A stretch of DNA of 37,500 bases, from positions 13,014,583 to 13,052,082 of the forward strand of contig CM022670.1 in the NCBI GenBank assembly GCA_012295275.1, given 5' to 3'. The DNA comes from Chrysomallon squamiferum. Taxonomy: Eukaryota; Mollusca; Gastropoda; Neomphalida; Peltospiridae. The notes beneath the pieces are model-generated. The model saw only the letters and a list, made by a program, of their open reading frames with translations, had not been told where the DNA came from and made no database searches. This document shows, in pieces, positions 13,691 to 26,450 of the stretch. The translations under genes were made by a program, and so were the position numbers. The first letter of the stretch is position 1, and each line of letters starts with the position of its first letter.

Positions 13691-14045
13691 CTTTGTTACT
13701 CTGTTGATATTTATTTTTTATTTTTTATTTTTTTCCCCGATCCATTCAGAAATCCAACACAGGCTGAACAAATGTCACGACCTGTATTTTTTCTCACTTT
13801 TGTAAAGTGCACATAAAAAATTAGCTTGCTGTTAATCATTAATAGGGGCATCGTAATTTTTGTTGTTGTTTTGGGAGTTTTTACGGGGATGTTTTATGGG
13901 GGGGTATTCTTTGGATTTTTAAAGGGGTTTTACGGGTGTAGTTTTAGGGGGGAGGGGGTGTTTTGCTTTTTGACACATAACATCACTGTACTAAATAATA
14001 ATAATAATAATAATATAAAATGTCATGGTGCATCGCTAAACTAAC
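13691..14045. other. AT-rich and G-rich low-complexity sequence
   Basis: TTTTTA repeats near 13710-13732, G-runs (GGGG) repeated between 13842 and 13960, and an (AAT)n run at about 13996-14014. No gene is seen. Confidence 0.5.
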
Positions 14046-14935
14046 AACCGTTCATTAATTCATTGCAGCAGATCTTCAACGATATCAATTATCAAAAATT
14101 ACTAATGAAAATTATTATCTTTATCGATTAACGTAAATCAACACGATCAGAAATCGGTCCTTTTCGTCTGCAAGGGCATACTTAAACAACGTTGTGACGC
14201 AGGAGAACGTTAAGACGTCGGACAGTTTACACACCGCGTTGTGAACGGCGAAAATGGGCAAACATTTGTAGGACGGCTTTTCTTTTCATTGGTTAAGTCT
14301 AAAAAGCCACTAAATACTAGCGACAAACACAGAAACAGCACAAGCGTCGTGTTTGCTTTAAAATCCCTCGATTGTGCTAATATTCCGAGCTATTTGACGA
14401 GATCTTTACGAAGAATTTAACCACAAAATCCCCCCTGTTTGTTCAGCACCGGCTTCTTATTAGTGTCCAGAAATATTTAAAAAAATAAAAAAACTCTAGT
14501 CCGAACCGCTGGCCCGGTTGACATTCATTTCTGCGTGGCGCCAAAACGTCCCCAAGGCAACCGTGCCGTTATTTGGAGTGTTGCTGTTAAAACGGCTTAG
14601 AGAATATTCTGAATGCTTTTGGCGAAAAAATAACCAAATATTTTGAAAAATGTTGTGTACCTTAGCCCCCGGGTCTCGTTTTAATTTCCCTCGGACGCGT
14701 TATATATTTAGCTGCTCACTTAGTCGCTGGATGCGCCACTAACACAGAACTTGCGGTCCCTTGCGGTGATCTGCCCGCACCGTAATCAACAATAGGCCAT
14801 CAACATCAAAGTCGCGTGGAACGTTTGTTATCAGGAGTCTTCACACGATATGCACAGAAAATGGCTCATTAAACTTGAAAACTGAAGACGTACAAGAACG
14901 TGATCTCTTTAAGTTGTGATAATTTTACGTACCTT
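14046..14935. promoter_or_regulatory. Large complex island, candidate distal regulatory element
   Basis: Nearly 900 bases of complex CpG-containing sequence without an ORF. Visible words: FOX-like GTTTACA at about 14225, SOX-type AACAATAG at 14788-14795, and TCF/LEF-type ATCAAAG at 14805-14811, 9 bases after the SOX site. The stretch at 14700-14860 is the most motif-dense part. Enhancer function is inferred. Confidence 0.45.
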
Positions 14936-15447
14936 TTTTTTTTTTTGGATAGAATGTCTTCTTAAAGAATTGGTTTCTGGCACGGACTGTCGCTGGATCG
15001 ATCCTCCTTGATGCCCCTCTGTATTTGGTACCAGTCTATTTTTACTATGAGAGATTGCTAAACATTTTGGTATGTGTTGTCATCTCTATGAATTTTTTTT
15101 TTTTTTTAAAAAGAGCGATCATTAGTGAGAGTAATCCATGAAACATTATGTATATGAAACCAAAAAAAGAAATAAATAATAAAAGAAAAATCATTTAAAT
15201 TCATTGAGGATCGTCATGTTCATCACTGTCGTTACTATCATCATCGCCGTGATTGTTATCACCATCATTATCATTTTTATGATCATCAAAATCATATTCA
15301 TCATTACTATCACCAACATTAGCACCATCATCCTCACGATCATATATTTACTGCTATAAAAATATTACTACCAAAGTTCATGTTTGTTTGTTTGTTTTAA
15401 AAATAAAAAGTAAACATAAATGAGCTGGAAATAGATTAAAAATATGT

Positions 15448-15486
<39 letters not shown>

Positions 15487-15778
15487 GGGTACTCGACAAG
15501 AAATTTACACTTTCAAATTGTTTACAAATTAAAATATGTACTCAAAGAGAAACAAAAACAAAAAAAATAAAAAAAAAAAATAAACAAAAAGATTTATTTA
15601 TTTATGTGTCTAATTAAATGTTTTTATAGGCCTATATTCTTTAACTGAACATAATTTTGCAATACCATTTAATTAAAAAATAAATTAAATAAAGGCAATT
15701 TAAATTTTTAAAGTTTTTAATATTTTGAATAAAATGACAAGCTTTATTTTAGAATTTAATTGTAACGTTTCCATAATA
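14936..15778. other. AT-rich non-coding flank upstream of the tRNA gene
   Basis: T runs near 14933-14946 and 15091-15105, degenerate ATC repeats at 15200-15345, and (AAT)n at about 15450-15484. No gene is seen. Confidence 0.6.
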
Positions 15779-15850
15779 GCCGTGATCGTATAGTGGTTAG
15801 TACTTCGCGTTGTGGCCGCGACAACCCAGGTTCGAATCCTGGTCACGGCA
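15779..15850 (+). tRNA. tRNA-His (anticodon GTG)
   Basis: A 72-base cloverleaf. Acceptor stem GCCGTGA (15779-15785) pairs with TCACGGC (15843-15849), with discriminator A at 15850. The anticodon stem TCGCG (15805-15809) pairs with CGCGA (15817-15821) around loop TTGTGGC, giving anticodon GTG at 15812-15814. The T arm is CCAGG/TTCGAAT/CCTGG (15826-15842), with a short CAAC variable region. The internal promoter is present: A box around 15787-15800 and B box GGTTCGAATCC at 15829-15839. There is no intron and no encoded CCA, as expected of a eukaryotic nuclear gene. It closely resembles other animal tRNA-His genes. All stems pair, so it looks functional. Confidence 0.97.
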
Positions 15851-15860
15851 GGAAACAAAC

Positions 15861-15875
15861 TTTTTTTTTTTTTTT
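15861..15875 (+). terminator. RNA polymerase III oligo-T terminator of the tRNA-His gene
   Basis: Fifteen consecutive T begin 10 bases after the tRNA 3' end, well above the four or more needed by Pol III. Confidence 0.85.
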
Positions 15876-16012
15876 AATTTTATATTATTATTTTTAATTT
15901 ATTTGATTATTATTAGTAGTAGTAATAGTAATAGCAGTAGTCTTAATTGCTAAAATGTTGAAATTCTGAGTATCATTTTAAAAAATATATTATTTCAGTA
16001 CGAATGTGTGTG

Positions 16013-16056
<44 letters not shown>

Positions 16057-16480
16057 GATAAATAACAGAAAAACATATTTTGCTAATTGTTAACATGAAT
16101 AATAAATATTTAAGATATTGAATCACTGTTTATAGCTACAGATTAAATATTTAAATAAATTAATAGTTAAAATTACTCACTTTTCGAGATATATATTCAC
16201 TATGTAAGCAGACATAGATCCAGGGAAGAAAAAGAGGCATCTGAAATTCAATTCAAGCTATGTTAAAAAATAAAACTTTTAAATTTGCTTATGCATACTC
16301 AATGCTTTGCTGTTGGTAAGTATTCATTCATTATTCCTTCTTTCACGTATTCATTCATCTATTTATTCATTCATTCATTTACTCATTTAAAAAAAATAAA
16401 AATAAAATGTATTCCATTCATTTATGCACACCTATTACATTTTACAGTCACAGGTGGGCGTGGAAGAAATCAGTGAAACA
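15876..16480. other. AT-rich non-coding flank with (TG)n
   Basis: (TG)n lies at about 16016-16053, TAGTAG repeats at 15914-15940, and degenerate TTCA repeats at 16322-16386. No gene is seen. Confidence 0.65.
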
Positions 16481-16850
16481 AACATGTGCGGTGGTCGCGT
16501 ATTTCAGCAGGAGACAAATCTATCATCTTTAACAACTGCTAAACAGGCAAACATGCGGACACGACGCTAAACGACGCGACACCGTCGTCCCTCCCTCCCT
16601 CCATTTTTCAATTAAGCAATAACTGGTTTCACTGCCGGCCTAATCGTTTGTTCAAAGCGGCAATCGACAGCGGGCTTTAATTGACACGTGCCCGGTGTCC
16701 ATTTCAATCTCGCGCTGAATGCCCTGATCTCGCGTGAATCTCCCCGTGGGAATGTTCATCAATTTTCATGAATTTGTACATGATTCGCGGTAACAATCCT
16801 ATGAAAGCTTTAATTAACAGAGCCTAAGAAATCGCATGGCGCCACTCTCA
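16481..16850. promoter_or_regulatory. Complex island, candidate regulatory element
   Basis: Low-repeat sequence with clustered homeodomain-like words (TAATCG near 16641, TTAATTAA 16810-16817), an E-box CACGTG at 16685-16690 and several CAAT/TTCAAT words. A short (CCCT)n lies at about 16589-16602. Function is inferred from composition and motif content. Confidence 0.4.
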
Positions 16851-17040
16851 GAACGAGAAGACGAGGATTCTAAAAAAAAAAAAAAAAACACATCAGTTAT
16901 TCGCTGCCATTTTTGCCCCGGCAAACATTTTTCATCAATTCTTTTACTACGATTCAATTTTTTTTTTTTTTTTTTTTTTTTATTTCTTTTATTTAAATCT
17001 TTCTCACTTCTCTCTCTCTCTCTCTTTCTCAAACTGTGTA
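16851..17040. repeat. Poly-A, poly-T and (TC)n tracts
   Basis: An A run at about 16873-16888, a T run at about 16959-16981 and (TC)n at about 17010-17026 flank short unique sequence. Confidence 0.85.
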
Positions 17041-17640
17041 TGCATCTACAACTTCGAAATGAATTCGTATTCAATCGTAACAATAATTATTTTGAAATCT
17101 CGCGGGAATTCGGCTTTACAAAACGCGCCGGAGATTTTCTCCCGCCACGGACGTGTTTTTTTCCTTATCTGGTGTTACAGTTCGACAGCGATCCCTTCTG
17201 AATGCCGCGCGCTAAAACGCACGACCCTCGCACCTCTGGCGGTTGATTATTCGGGGAAAATGAAAACGCAAGGCATAAAATTTGGCCAGAAAAAGCGTTC
17301 AAAACAAGCTAAGATTTCCCACAGGGGTTATGGGTATTTAGTAAATGTCTAAGGACCTTGTTGTTAAATCGTCAAATGTCGGCAGTTGTCGGAGATTGCG
17401 TTACACGGGCGAGTGCCGATGAGTTAAACATATGATTTGCGAAAGCTCGCCTTTTCTTTTCGGGTTCACAGTTGTCAGCAAATTACGGAGTACGCTATAA
17501 TTAACGTTAATTTGTAGCAGAGTCTTTTTACGAGTTTTGACGCCGTGCAGAGTTTGATTTTATTAAGATTTAATTAGAATTTTCCACGTTCACGTCAAAC
17601 AGAAGCAGTTAATACGAAATCCAGATTAATGAGTAAATAA
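17041..17640. other. CpG-containing complex island, no supportable gene
   Basis: Contains E2F-like words TCTCGCGGGAA near 17098 and TTCTCCCGCC near 17135. A 97-codon ORF (17059-17352) lacks any family signature and overlaps another in a different frame. It is more likely a regulatory block. Confidence 0.35.
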
Positions 17641-17737
17641 TATTTATATTAATTTGATTGTTTAATCGATATCCCTTCTACGCAATACAAATGTATATAA
17701 TTATAATAAATATTCTATCAGTAATTTTGTTGGTGTA

Positions 17738-17771
<34 letters not shown>

Positions 17772-17918
17772 TATGTTATATGTGTATATGGAAGATGTAC
17801 AAAACAAATTATTAGTAGAAAAAAGATAATAAAAATAATAATAATAAAAAAAAAAAAATTCACGAGACAGAATAAGAAATATCTATAGACAAACTGAGCA
17901 AGAGACACAAAAATATAA

Positions 17919-17980
<62 letters not shown>

Positions 17981-18355
17981 GACTATAATGGTATATATAG
18001 TTATAAATGATAATTATTTCATAACGTATAATATTTTTAACTTTTACTCAAACATATTTCCAAAAACAAATAAATAAATATGTATAAGTAAATAAATAAA
18101 TGTTATATTTTGAAAAACTCAACGAATAAATGCCATTATGTATTTTTTTATTTGAATCATTCGGTTATTTTCTTCATCCTACATCAATTAATTATTTTAT
18201 TCATTCACGTATTCTATCTTTTATCTATTAGGTTATTCATTTATTCAACTCATTTAACTTTTAATTAAATTAGGAAATCTAAATTAGTTCCTTTATACAT
18301 TATGATTTAATTAATAATAATAATAAAAAAATAAATAATTATCACCTTTTTAAAC
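17641..18355. repeat. AT-rich region with poly-T, (GT)n and a long (ATT)n
   Basis: T run at about 17738-17758, (GT)n to about 17773, and (ATT)n at about 17919-17980. The remainder is AT-rich and non-coding. Confidence 0.85.
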
Positions 18356-18565
18356 ATTCTTTACAAACTGCCATTAAACCGCATGTTCAAACTGTTACGC
18401 CGCATGACTGAGATAGTTATATTGATTTGGTTAACGTTCAGAATACCAGTCAAATAAACGGAAGCCGCCCTTGTTGGCCCCATCCCGCCCTGACCGCTGT
18501 AGACTGGTTGTTAACACAGAGTCGCTAATTAATGAGCGGGGTCTTTGATGGTTTTTGTAACATAA
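18356..18565. promoter_or_regulatory. Short complex island with homeodomain and TCF-like words
   Basis: TAATTAAT at 18526-18533 is followed by TCF/LEF-like CTTTGATG at 18543-18550, in about 200 bases of GC-moderate sequence set in AT-rich repeats. No ORF. Confidence 0.35.
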
Positions 18566-19040
<475 letters not shown>

Positions 19041-19404
19041 ATGATATTTTTCACATCCTGCCCCACTCCACGTTTCCAGCTCACCTCCCGTCCCAATCTC
19101 GGTGTGTTTATTTCTGTTGTGAAAACGAGGAAAGTAAAAATCTGAATTTCTCGAGGCATTTTCGCTCGCATCACCTGCAAAGAGTTGTCTCTGAAACGCG
19201 ATCTCGTAAACAAACGATCATTGCACATCAAAGAGCGAGCGAGCCAGCTTTCACAACACAACTCTGAACAATCACAAACTTGCCTGTGTCTGCGGGGAGC
19301 GAGAAACAGAAAATAAAACAAAATCAAAAATATAATAATGAAAGAGAAAGTTGTGGTTTTGCGACCCACTCCCAGTGAAGAACAAACACGAGAAATATAT
19401 GGGT

Positions 19405-19407
<3 letters not shown>
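19041..19407. other. Complex non-coding island, no supportable gene
   Basis: Unique CpG-containing sequence. ORFs on both strands extend into the adjacent microsatellite and show no family resemblance. Confidence 0.3.
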
Positions 19408-19442
<35 letters not shown>

Positions 19443-20544
19443 GTAAAGCTTTGTTAAGAGTGTTTGGTCTGTGTTTTTATTGATGTTAAGTTATCTTGTT
19501 ATTTTGATGTTTTATTTAGTTATTTGTTCATTCATTTATTTGTTTATTTGTTTGTTGTTGTTATTTTTATTATTATTTTTTGTTTGTTTGTTCGTTCGTT
19601 CGTTCAATTTTTGAAATTTGTTTTCTTCTTAGGTGTTTAATTGCTTGTTTGTTTGATTTTCTATTTATTTATTTATTTATTTGTTTTTTTTTTATTATTA
19701 ATTAATTATTTTTCTGTCTATCTATATATCTATCTGTCTGCCTGTTTGTGCGTTGTGTGTCTATCTATTTATCTGTTTATTTATTTATTTACTAGATAAT
19801 TCATGCTAACTACATAAAATACATGTTTCCTGTTTTTTATTTTACATAAAGCAATAAAAATATATATACATATATATTATTTATTTTTATCTGTTAAGTA
19901 CATGAATTATATATATTTTGCTTATATTTTGTTCATATTACATAAATCTACAAAAGTTCAGTTTCGGTTCAAGTTAGAATTTATAAATTTATATTAGATA
20001 AGTTTTATAAACCATTAAAAAGAGAAGAATTTTTATTTTAGATAATATTATCAATGATATAAATTACATGTATTTTTTACTGTTTATTTTATATTATTAT
20101 TTAAGTAGGATAAACTTTATAAATTATTTTTATTGAAAAAATCTTGTTAACTACATAAGATAAGTGAAACAGAAATTGTTCAATATATAAAATATACATT
20201 TGTAGTTCAGTTTTTATTAAACATATATAAAATATAATTTTTGTCTATATAAGATAATTGTTATTTATAATAAATTGTTAACTATACAAAATACTTTTAT
20301 TTATCTGTATATATATTATATATATATATATATGGGTAAATGTACACATACACACGAACACACATACATACATAATATATAAACCTGCATTTTATATAGT
20401 TAAAAAAAAAAAAATATATATATATAGTAATCCGCACGTGTGTGTATTTGATTAAAGTTATATGTCAACATGCATTATTTTTAAAAATTTAAATGCACCA
20501 ATAATTATTTTTATTTCCAAAGTTTAAAATTAAAAAAAAATCCT
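19408..20544. repeat. Poly-T run and long AT-rich low-complexity region
   Basis: An uninterrupted T run at 19408-19439 is followed by TTTG, TTCG and TTTA tetranucleotide repeats, TATC repeats near 19719-19738 and several (TA)n runs. No gene is seen. Confidence 0.8.
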
Positions 20545-21020
20545 CTTCAAGTTGTTTCTATCTCTGGGCAATGACAACTGACTGCTTATGACGACGATCA
20601 AATTAATTTAATTGGCTTTGTTCAAACTGATACGGCAATCCAGCTGAAAAACAAACGTCTGTTCATATCGCAATCATCCATACAAACCACTCAGACGTTC
20701 CGTGTTTCAAGCCCAACCGTGGCAAATTCAAGTGCTCCGTCTTTCAGCCCCGACCATCTTCAGAAAGGTCTCTCTTCACTCTTCTTTTTTCTCAAAAAAA
20801 AAAAAAAAAAAATTCAATTTTTTTTATATTCTCCAGTTTCCAAAGTCAGGCTCAGGGGCTTTTTTTTTTTTTTTTTTTTTTTTTTCTTAGTTTGCAAACC
20901 CCTTTGGAAAGCGAGACGTGTTGCTAGACCACGTTTCAGATCATGTAACATCAGACTATAGTTTCAACAAACAAACGTTAGCACATGCTTGGCCAACAAT
21001 AAGTGTTTATTGCCCGGAGA
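20545..21020. promoter_or_regulatory. Complex island with homeodomain/SOX-like words and two homopolymers
   Basis: ATTAATTTAATTGG near 20602-20615 is followed by SOX-like CTTTGTT at 20616-20622. A- and T-runs at about 20795-20812 and 20861-20885 split the island. No supportable ORF. Confidence 0.35.
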
Positions 21021-21055
21021 TGTAACAAATGTATCGGGGTTTAAATTCTGGGTGA

Positions 21056-21952
<897 letters not shown>

Positions 21953-22345
21953 GTAGCCCAGAGATCTGTTCTAGGCCCGAAGATCTACGTCATGCATACC
22001 AAACCACTTGGCGACAGCACCAGATACCTTCTATTACAAAACCATTTCTATGCTGACGTCACACAATTATACCTGACCAAGAGATGACGTCATTCAACAC
22101 GAAGCATTGTCCTGTATCGAAGGCTGCCTCAAAGATATCGATACCTGGATGCATTGCAACACGCTGAAGAGACTATTTTTATTTCTAAACACATCTCAAA
22201 TGACGCTGACACCACATCAGCTACTTTGGGTGATGTCTCTGTGACTTCAGTACCATGTTTGAGAATTCTTGGTGTTACGTTCGATTCCCCTATGACTATG
22301 GAGCATCAAGTGAACTCAATATGTCGGTCAAGCTATGCTCGGATG
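21953..22345 (+). pseudogene. Decayed non-LTR retrotransposon reverse transcriptase fragment (CR1/Jockey-like)
   Basis: Part of a reverse transcriptase palm and thumb, broken at both ends and in frame. Segment A (21953-22084) reads VAQRSVLGPKIYVMHTKPLG and later FYADVTQLYLT, matching the family pattern of xVxQGSVLGPxLF and FADDTQLYL. Its catalytic YADD is changed to YADV, and it ends in TGA at 22085. Segment B (22086 to about 22170, shifted frame) reads IEGCLKDIDTWMHCNTLK. Segment C (about 22157-22345, back in the first frame) carries RILGVTFDSPMTMEHQVNSI and CRSSYARM. The order and motifs are those of mobile-element jockey-like polymerases common in molluscs. At least two frameshifts, an internal deletion and the lost catalytic Asp make it inactive. 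The exact clade is not resolved. Confidence 0.88.
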
Positions 22346-22358
22346 ATTTTAACCACCA

Positions 22359-22448
22359 TTTTAACATGTTTACCATTATATTTACATTTGTTTTTAACAT
22401 GTTTACATTTATTTTAATGTGTTTACGTTTATTTTAAGATGTTTTATG
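22359..22448 (+). repeat. Short degenerate tandem repeat after the retrotransposon fragment
   Basis: Copies of a 20-base AT-rich unit (TTTTAACATGTTTACATTTA-like) start at about 22392, 22412 and 22432, with a longer variant at 22359. It directly follows the reverse transcriptase remnant. It may be local slippage or a relic of the element's 3' end. Confidence 0.6.
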
Positions 22449-22822
22449 TCCACGTCTTTTTATAACTCTAATAGAAAAGTGTGGAGAATATAACTAGTTC
22501 TTTGTTAGGACCACAAAACTCAAAGAAAAAACCTTCAAAATATACAGAACAGAAAGAAAGAAAAAAAAAAAAAAAAAAAATAACATGGAAATGTCAATCA
22601 TTTTCACGCCATATTAAGTCATAATGCATTTTCTGGAAGAATGAGAAAAACGTCACGGGTCGTTAGAAGCTGAGACGATTGCCTAAGTCGAAAAACACTT
22701 CAGCTTCTTAATAAAAACATTTTACTTTGTGAAATAATATTTTAACTAGCAGTTAGATAATAGACTCGAAACATTTTGTGTGCAGTCTGTTAGATTTCAC
22801 TTCTTTGGATGTCGAAAATTAT
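22449..22822. other. Unique AT-rich sequence with an A run, no gene
   Basis: An A run at about 22561-22580 is followed by ATGTCAATCA at 22591-22600, a one-mismatch match to the PBX-MEIS composite. No ORF. Confidence 0.4.
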
Positions 22823-23425
22823 TATAATGATGATGATGATGATGATGACGACGTCAATAATAATGGCAACAGTTGTGAAAGGAATAAAAGTTGTATTGAA
22901 GTGGTGATTGTTGTCGTTGTAGCTGAAGTAAGTAATGATAAAAATGTGTGGTAGGTTTTGCAGCAGTAGCAGTCGTAGTAGTTGTAGGAGTATTAATAAC
23001 GTTGTTGTAGGAGTTGTAATAGTGGCACTAACTGTAGCATTTCTGATAATTGTAGTAGATAGTATATTAACGGTAGTAGATGTCGTAGCAGTAACTATGG
23101 TTGTTGTAGCAATAGCTGCATTTAATAATAGTCGTTTTATTAAAATAATAATAATGTAGCAGAACTGTAGTAGTAGCAGTTATAGAGTTAGTAGCAGTAA
23201 TAGTAGTAGTAACAGTAGTAATAGTAGTGGTAGAAGATGGACTAGTAATAGTATTAATGATTATAGTAGAAACAATAATAGTTACTGTAATAGTATTAGT
23301 AGTGATGACAGTAATAGTAATAACAGTTGTAGTAGTAGTAGTGATAGTAGTAGAAATAGCAATAGTGTTAGTAGTATTAGTAGCAGTAGTAGTAGTAGTA
23401 GTAGTAGTAGTAGTCGGAGTATTGC
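22823..23425. repeat. Degenerate trinucleotide field, (GAT)n then (GTA)n/(GTT)n
   Basis: (GAT)n at about 22826-22848, then several hundred bases in which GTA, GTT, AAT and GCA triplets recur, ending in pure (GTA)n at about 23385-23414. Apparent Val- and Ile-rich ORFs are products of the repeat. Confidence 0.9.
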
Positions 23426-23885
23426 GTTTGCAGTAGTAGAATTAGAAATAACTGCTGTCCCTTTTGCTGTTTTAAAATAAAGAAACGAAATTTTAAAGAA
23501 ATCCCATAAAAATTCAAGTAACAAAGAAAACGTTGTAGTAATAATAATGATAATGCTGATGATGATGGTGATGGTGCCGGTGATGGTGGTGGTGGTGGTG
23601 GTGGTGGTAATGATGATGATAATGTAATAATGATGATAATAATTATTATTATAATAATTATGAAAATTAAGGTGGTGCTGATGATAGTGATAATAATAAT
23701 AATTATCAATAGCGCCAATGGCAACAACAACATCATCATCAAAAAGAAGAAGAAGAGCAGTAATAGTAGTAGTAATAATAATAATAATAATAATAGCAAC
23801 AACAACAACAACAGAGATATTGTATTGCAACACGTTACTCTGTTTAAACTTGTAAAGTATTATTTTCTCTGTCTCTCTCTCTCTA
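23426..23885. repeat. Unique spacer and (GGT)n/(GAT)n/(AAT)n field
   Basis: A short unique stretch (23426-23530) is followed by GAT, GGT, AAT and CAA triplet repeats to about 23815. (GGT)n lies at about 23586-23607. The poly-Leu and poly-Asn ORFs here are artefacts. Confidence 0.85.
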
Positions 23886-24485
23886 AGACGTTGTAAAATT
23901 CTTTCCTATATCACGAACCATTGAGTCTTACCGACGCGTGCTGCTTTTCCGTTGTAAAATAGACAAAAAAACATTCTTTTCTTAACTGTACAAATCAGTT
24001 TTTACTTGGGCTTTAAAACGACGCCACAATTAAAAAGGCAAAAAACGGGCCATTTACATTCTGCGAAGTGTATCAATATGACGGGCCCCGGGCGCAGTTT
24101 AACGCGCGTCCCACGGGGACAGTAAAAACTGGCGGGAAACGGTAGCATCCGTTGCACGTTTTTGTCGCGAGATTTAATGGCGGGTTTTCGTACGCTCGCT
24201 TCAGTCAATCAGCATTTCAGCCGGCTTCCGAGAGAAAAATGACCAAAATAAACATCACTCTTGGCGACTGCAAACTGCCCTTTTGCGAATTTTCGGCGGC
24301 GCTTTTATGCTGATTATGTGTTGTCTAATAAAACTTCTGCGCCGTGGAAAATAAAGTTACGATCAGCTGATTGAATCATTAACAGTTGATTTTGGGCCAA
24401 GATGAATTTTTTTCAATCAAACTAAATGATTCATTAGATCTTATGCATTCCGATAGGGACTTGGTTTGGTTGTAAATGATGGTTT
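23886..24485. promoter_or_regulatory. CpG-rich complex island, candidate regulatory element
   Basis: 24060-24310 is among the most CpG-rich non-coding parts of the window. It has an E2F-consensus-like GGCGGGAAA at 24131-24139, a second GGCGGG near 24180, TCGCGA near 24166, and a one-mismatch PBX-MEIS word CAGTCAATCA at 24202-24211. A 68-codon minus-strand ORF (24002-24208) is unrecognised and is not called. Confidence 0.45.
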
Positions 24486-25885
24486 CCTTTTTTTTTTTTC
24501 TTCTTCATCTTCTTTATTTTTTTTTTTTTTTTTTTTTTTTGCATCAACAATTATAACGGTATTTTTGTGGGGTAGGTGGGTCGGGGTTTGTTCAAATAAT
24601 ATTTTTAAATAAAATGTAAATTATTGTATTATTGTTTATGTACTGCGGTATATAAATTTAAAAGAAGTGTATGAGATAACATTTGAACAACAATTAAAAT
24701 CAGTCATTTATTTTCTGCTAATTTTGTAACGTTTTTGTTATCTATCTCTCTGTCTCTGTCTGTCTGTCTGTCTATTTATCTATCTATTTATTTATTTATT
24801 TATTTAGGCTTAGATTTTTCTTGCTTTTATTTTTGTTTTTCATTTTTGAGTATTTCTGTTTATATGCGTTTATGTCTTAATAAATGAACATATATAGTTA
24901 ATTATATTTGAAACAGAATAAGATGAAGGTAGATGAAAAAAAAGAACAAATTTATATCCATCTGTTAATTACAAACTATTTATTAAAATGAAATACGAAA
25001 ATAAAAGTATGAAAGATAATTACGTTCATGTAGAAATGCGTAATAAATTTAATGAACTTTTTATTATGAAACTGAATGTCATGGAAGGATAGTCATTTTG
25101 ACGAACTGTTTCTTTATTTATTGTTGTTTTATTTTATTTATGGTTTTTATTATTATTATTATTGTTGTTGTTGTTGTTGTTGTTGTTATTGTAGGTGTGG
25201 TTCTTGTTGTTGTTGTTTCTATCTATTTTTATTTATAAAAATATCCATACCTTGTTGTTATTTTTGTTTGGGTATTTGCTGTGTTTTTCTATTTTTTTTA
25301 TATGTTATTATTTTTTAGTTTTATTATTTTTCTTTATTATTATTTTTTTTTATTTAGTTAGTTTTCATTATTAGTTGTTGTTTTTTTTGTTGTTGTTGTT
25401 GTTGTTGTATACTGTTGTTGTTTTAGAAATGGTGGTAGTAATAGTAATAGCAGCAGCAGCAGCAGTAGTGAAGAAAAACGTCCTGGCTAAAGCAGTAAAT
25501 GCGTCTAACAGACCCGTTTTGAAAACAAACAACAGACGCAGAATAACTGAAAGAGGGTTCAGAAATACAAAACTAATTGTATAAATTAAATTAATCCTTA
25601 ATATAAATATTTCCTACAAAAGAAAATAACTTTAGTCCATAAAAAAAAGGTCGTAAATATATTATTTAAAAAAAAAAATAATGTATTTATATGTACATAA
25701 ATATATCTGTTCTTTTCTAAATCATTTGTATAAATAAACATGAAAAGGAAATATGTGTGATTTTATTTTTCCCAAAATACAATGGAGAAAAGAAAAAAAA
25801 AAAAATAAAATAAAATAAAGCCATGGGTTTGTATCAGAGTTTTGTTTGTTAACCTGGCGAAGAAAGTAGAAGAGAAGAAAATAAA

Positions 25886-25922
<37 letters not shown>

Positions 25923-25980
25923 AAAAAAATTAACAAAAGAACTAAAGGTAACGTAAGGACAAGAGAGGCAAATTCCATGG
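24486..25980. repeat. AT-rich low-complexity region with (GTT)n and homopolymers
   Basis: T run at about 24517-24540, CTGT/TTTA tetranucleotides near 24750-24805, (GTT)n at about 25162-25187 and 25387-25408, (GCA)n at about 25450-25464, and a long A run at about 25890-25920. No gene is seen. Confidence 0.8.
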
Positions 25981-26207
25981 CAACGAGGCGAAGTACCCGG
26001 ATGAAGTGGCTGCACCTGGTCGGGTAGACTGGTCTGTGGTGGCTACTTTAGGTATGTTCAAGAGGAACACACGCAGCGTAGCAATGAAAAGTAAACAAAC
26101 GCATCACAAAACATTATAATGAAGCGGTTAAGAACAGAACTGGGAAAATGCGTGGTACCATGGATGTGCGTGCAGTATTTAACGCATTCTTTTATACGAT
26201 TAAAAAA

Positions 26208-26239
<32 letters not shown>

Positions 26240-26450
26240 TTTATATATATTTTATCAATACATAATAATATATTGTTGTCGCCTTAAGATTCACTCACTT
26301 GTTTGTTTTGTGTACATATATATATATATATATAGATAGATAGATAGATCACTTCAGTTTATTTCTTGTTACATCACTATAATTATATAATTATAAAGTT
26401 ATTAAGATTTAGAAAAATTAGAAAACCAGATTATTAACCAAATAAAGCTT
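25981..26450. other. Short complex patch then (TA)n and (GATA)n repeats
   Basis: 25981-26200 is unique with no ORF. (TA)n lies at about 26215-26240 and again at 26316-26332, followed by (GATA)n to 26349. Confidence 0.6.

Noticed and set aside
23227-23833. Long Val-, Leu-, Tyr- and Asn-rich ORFs, up to 183 codons
   Set aside because: Translation of degenerate trinucleotide repeats that keep frame because the unit is three bases.
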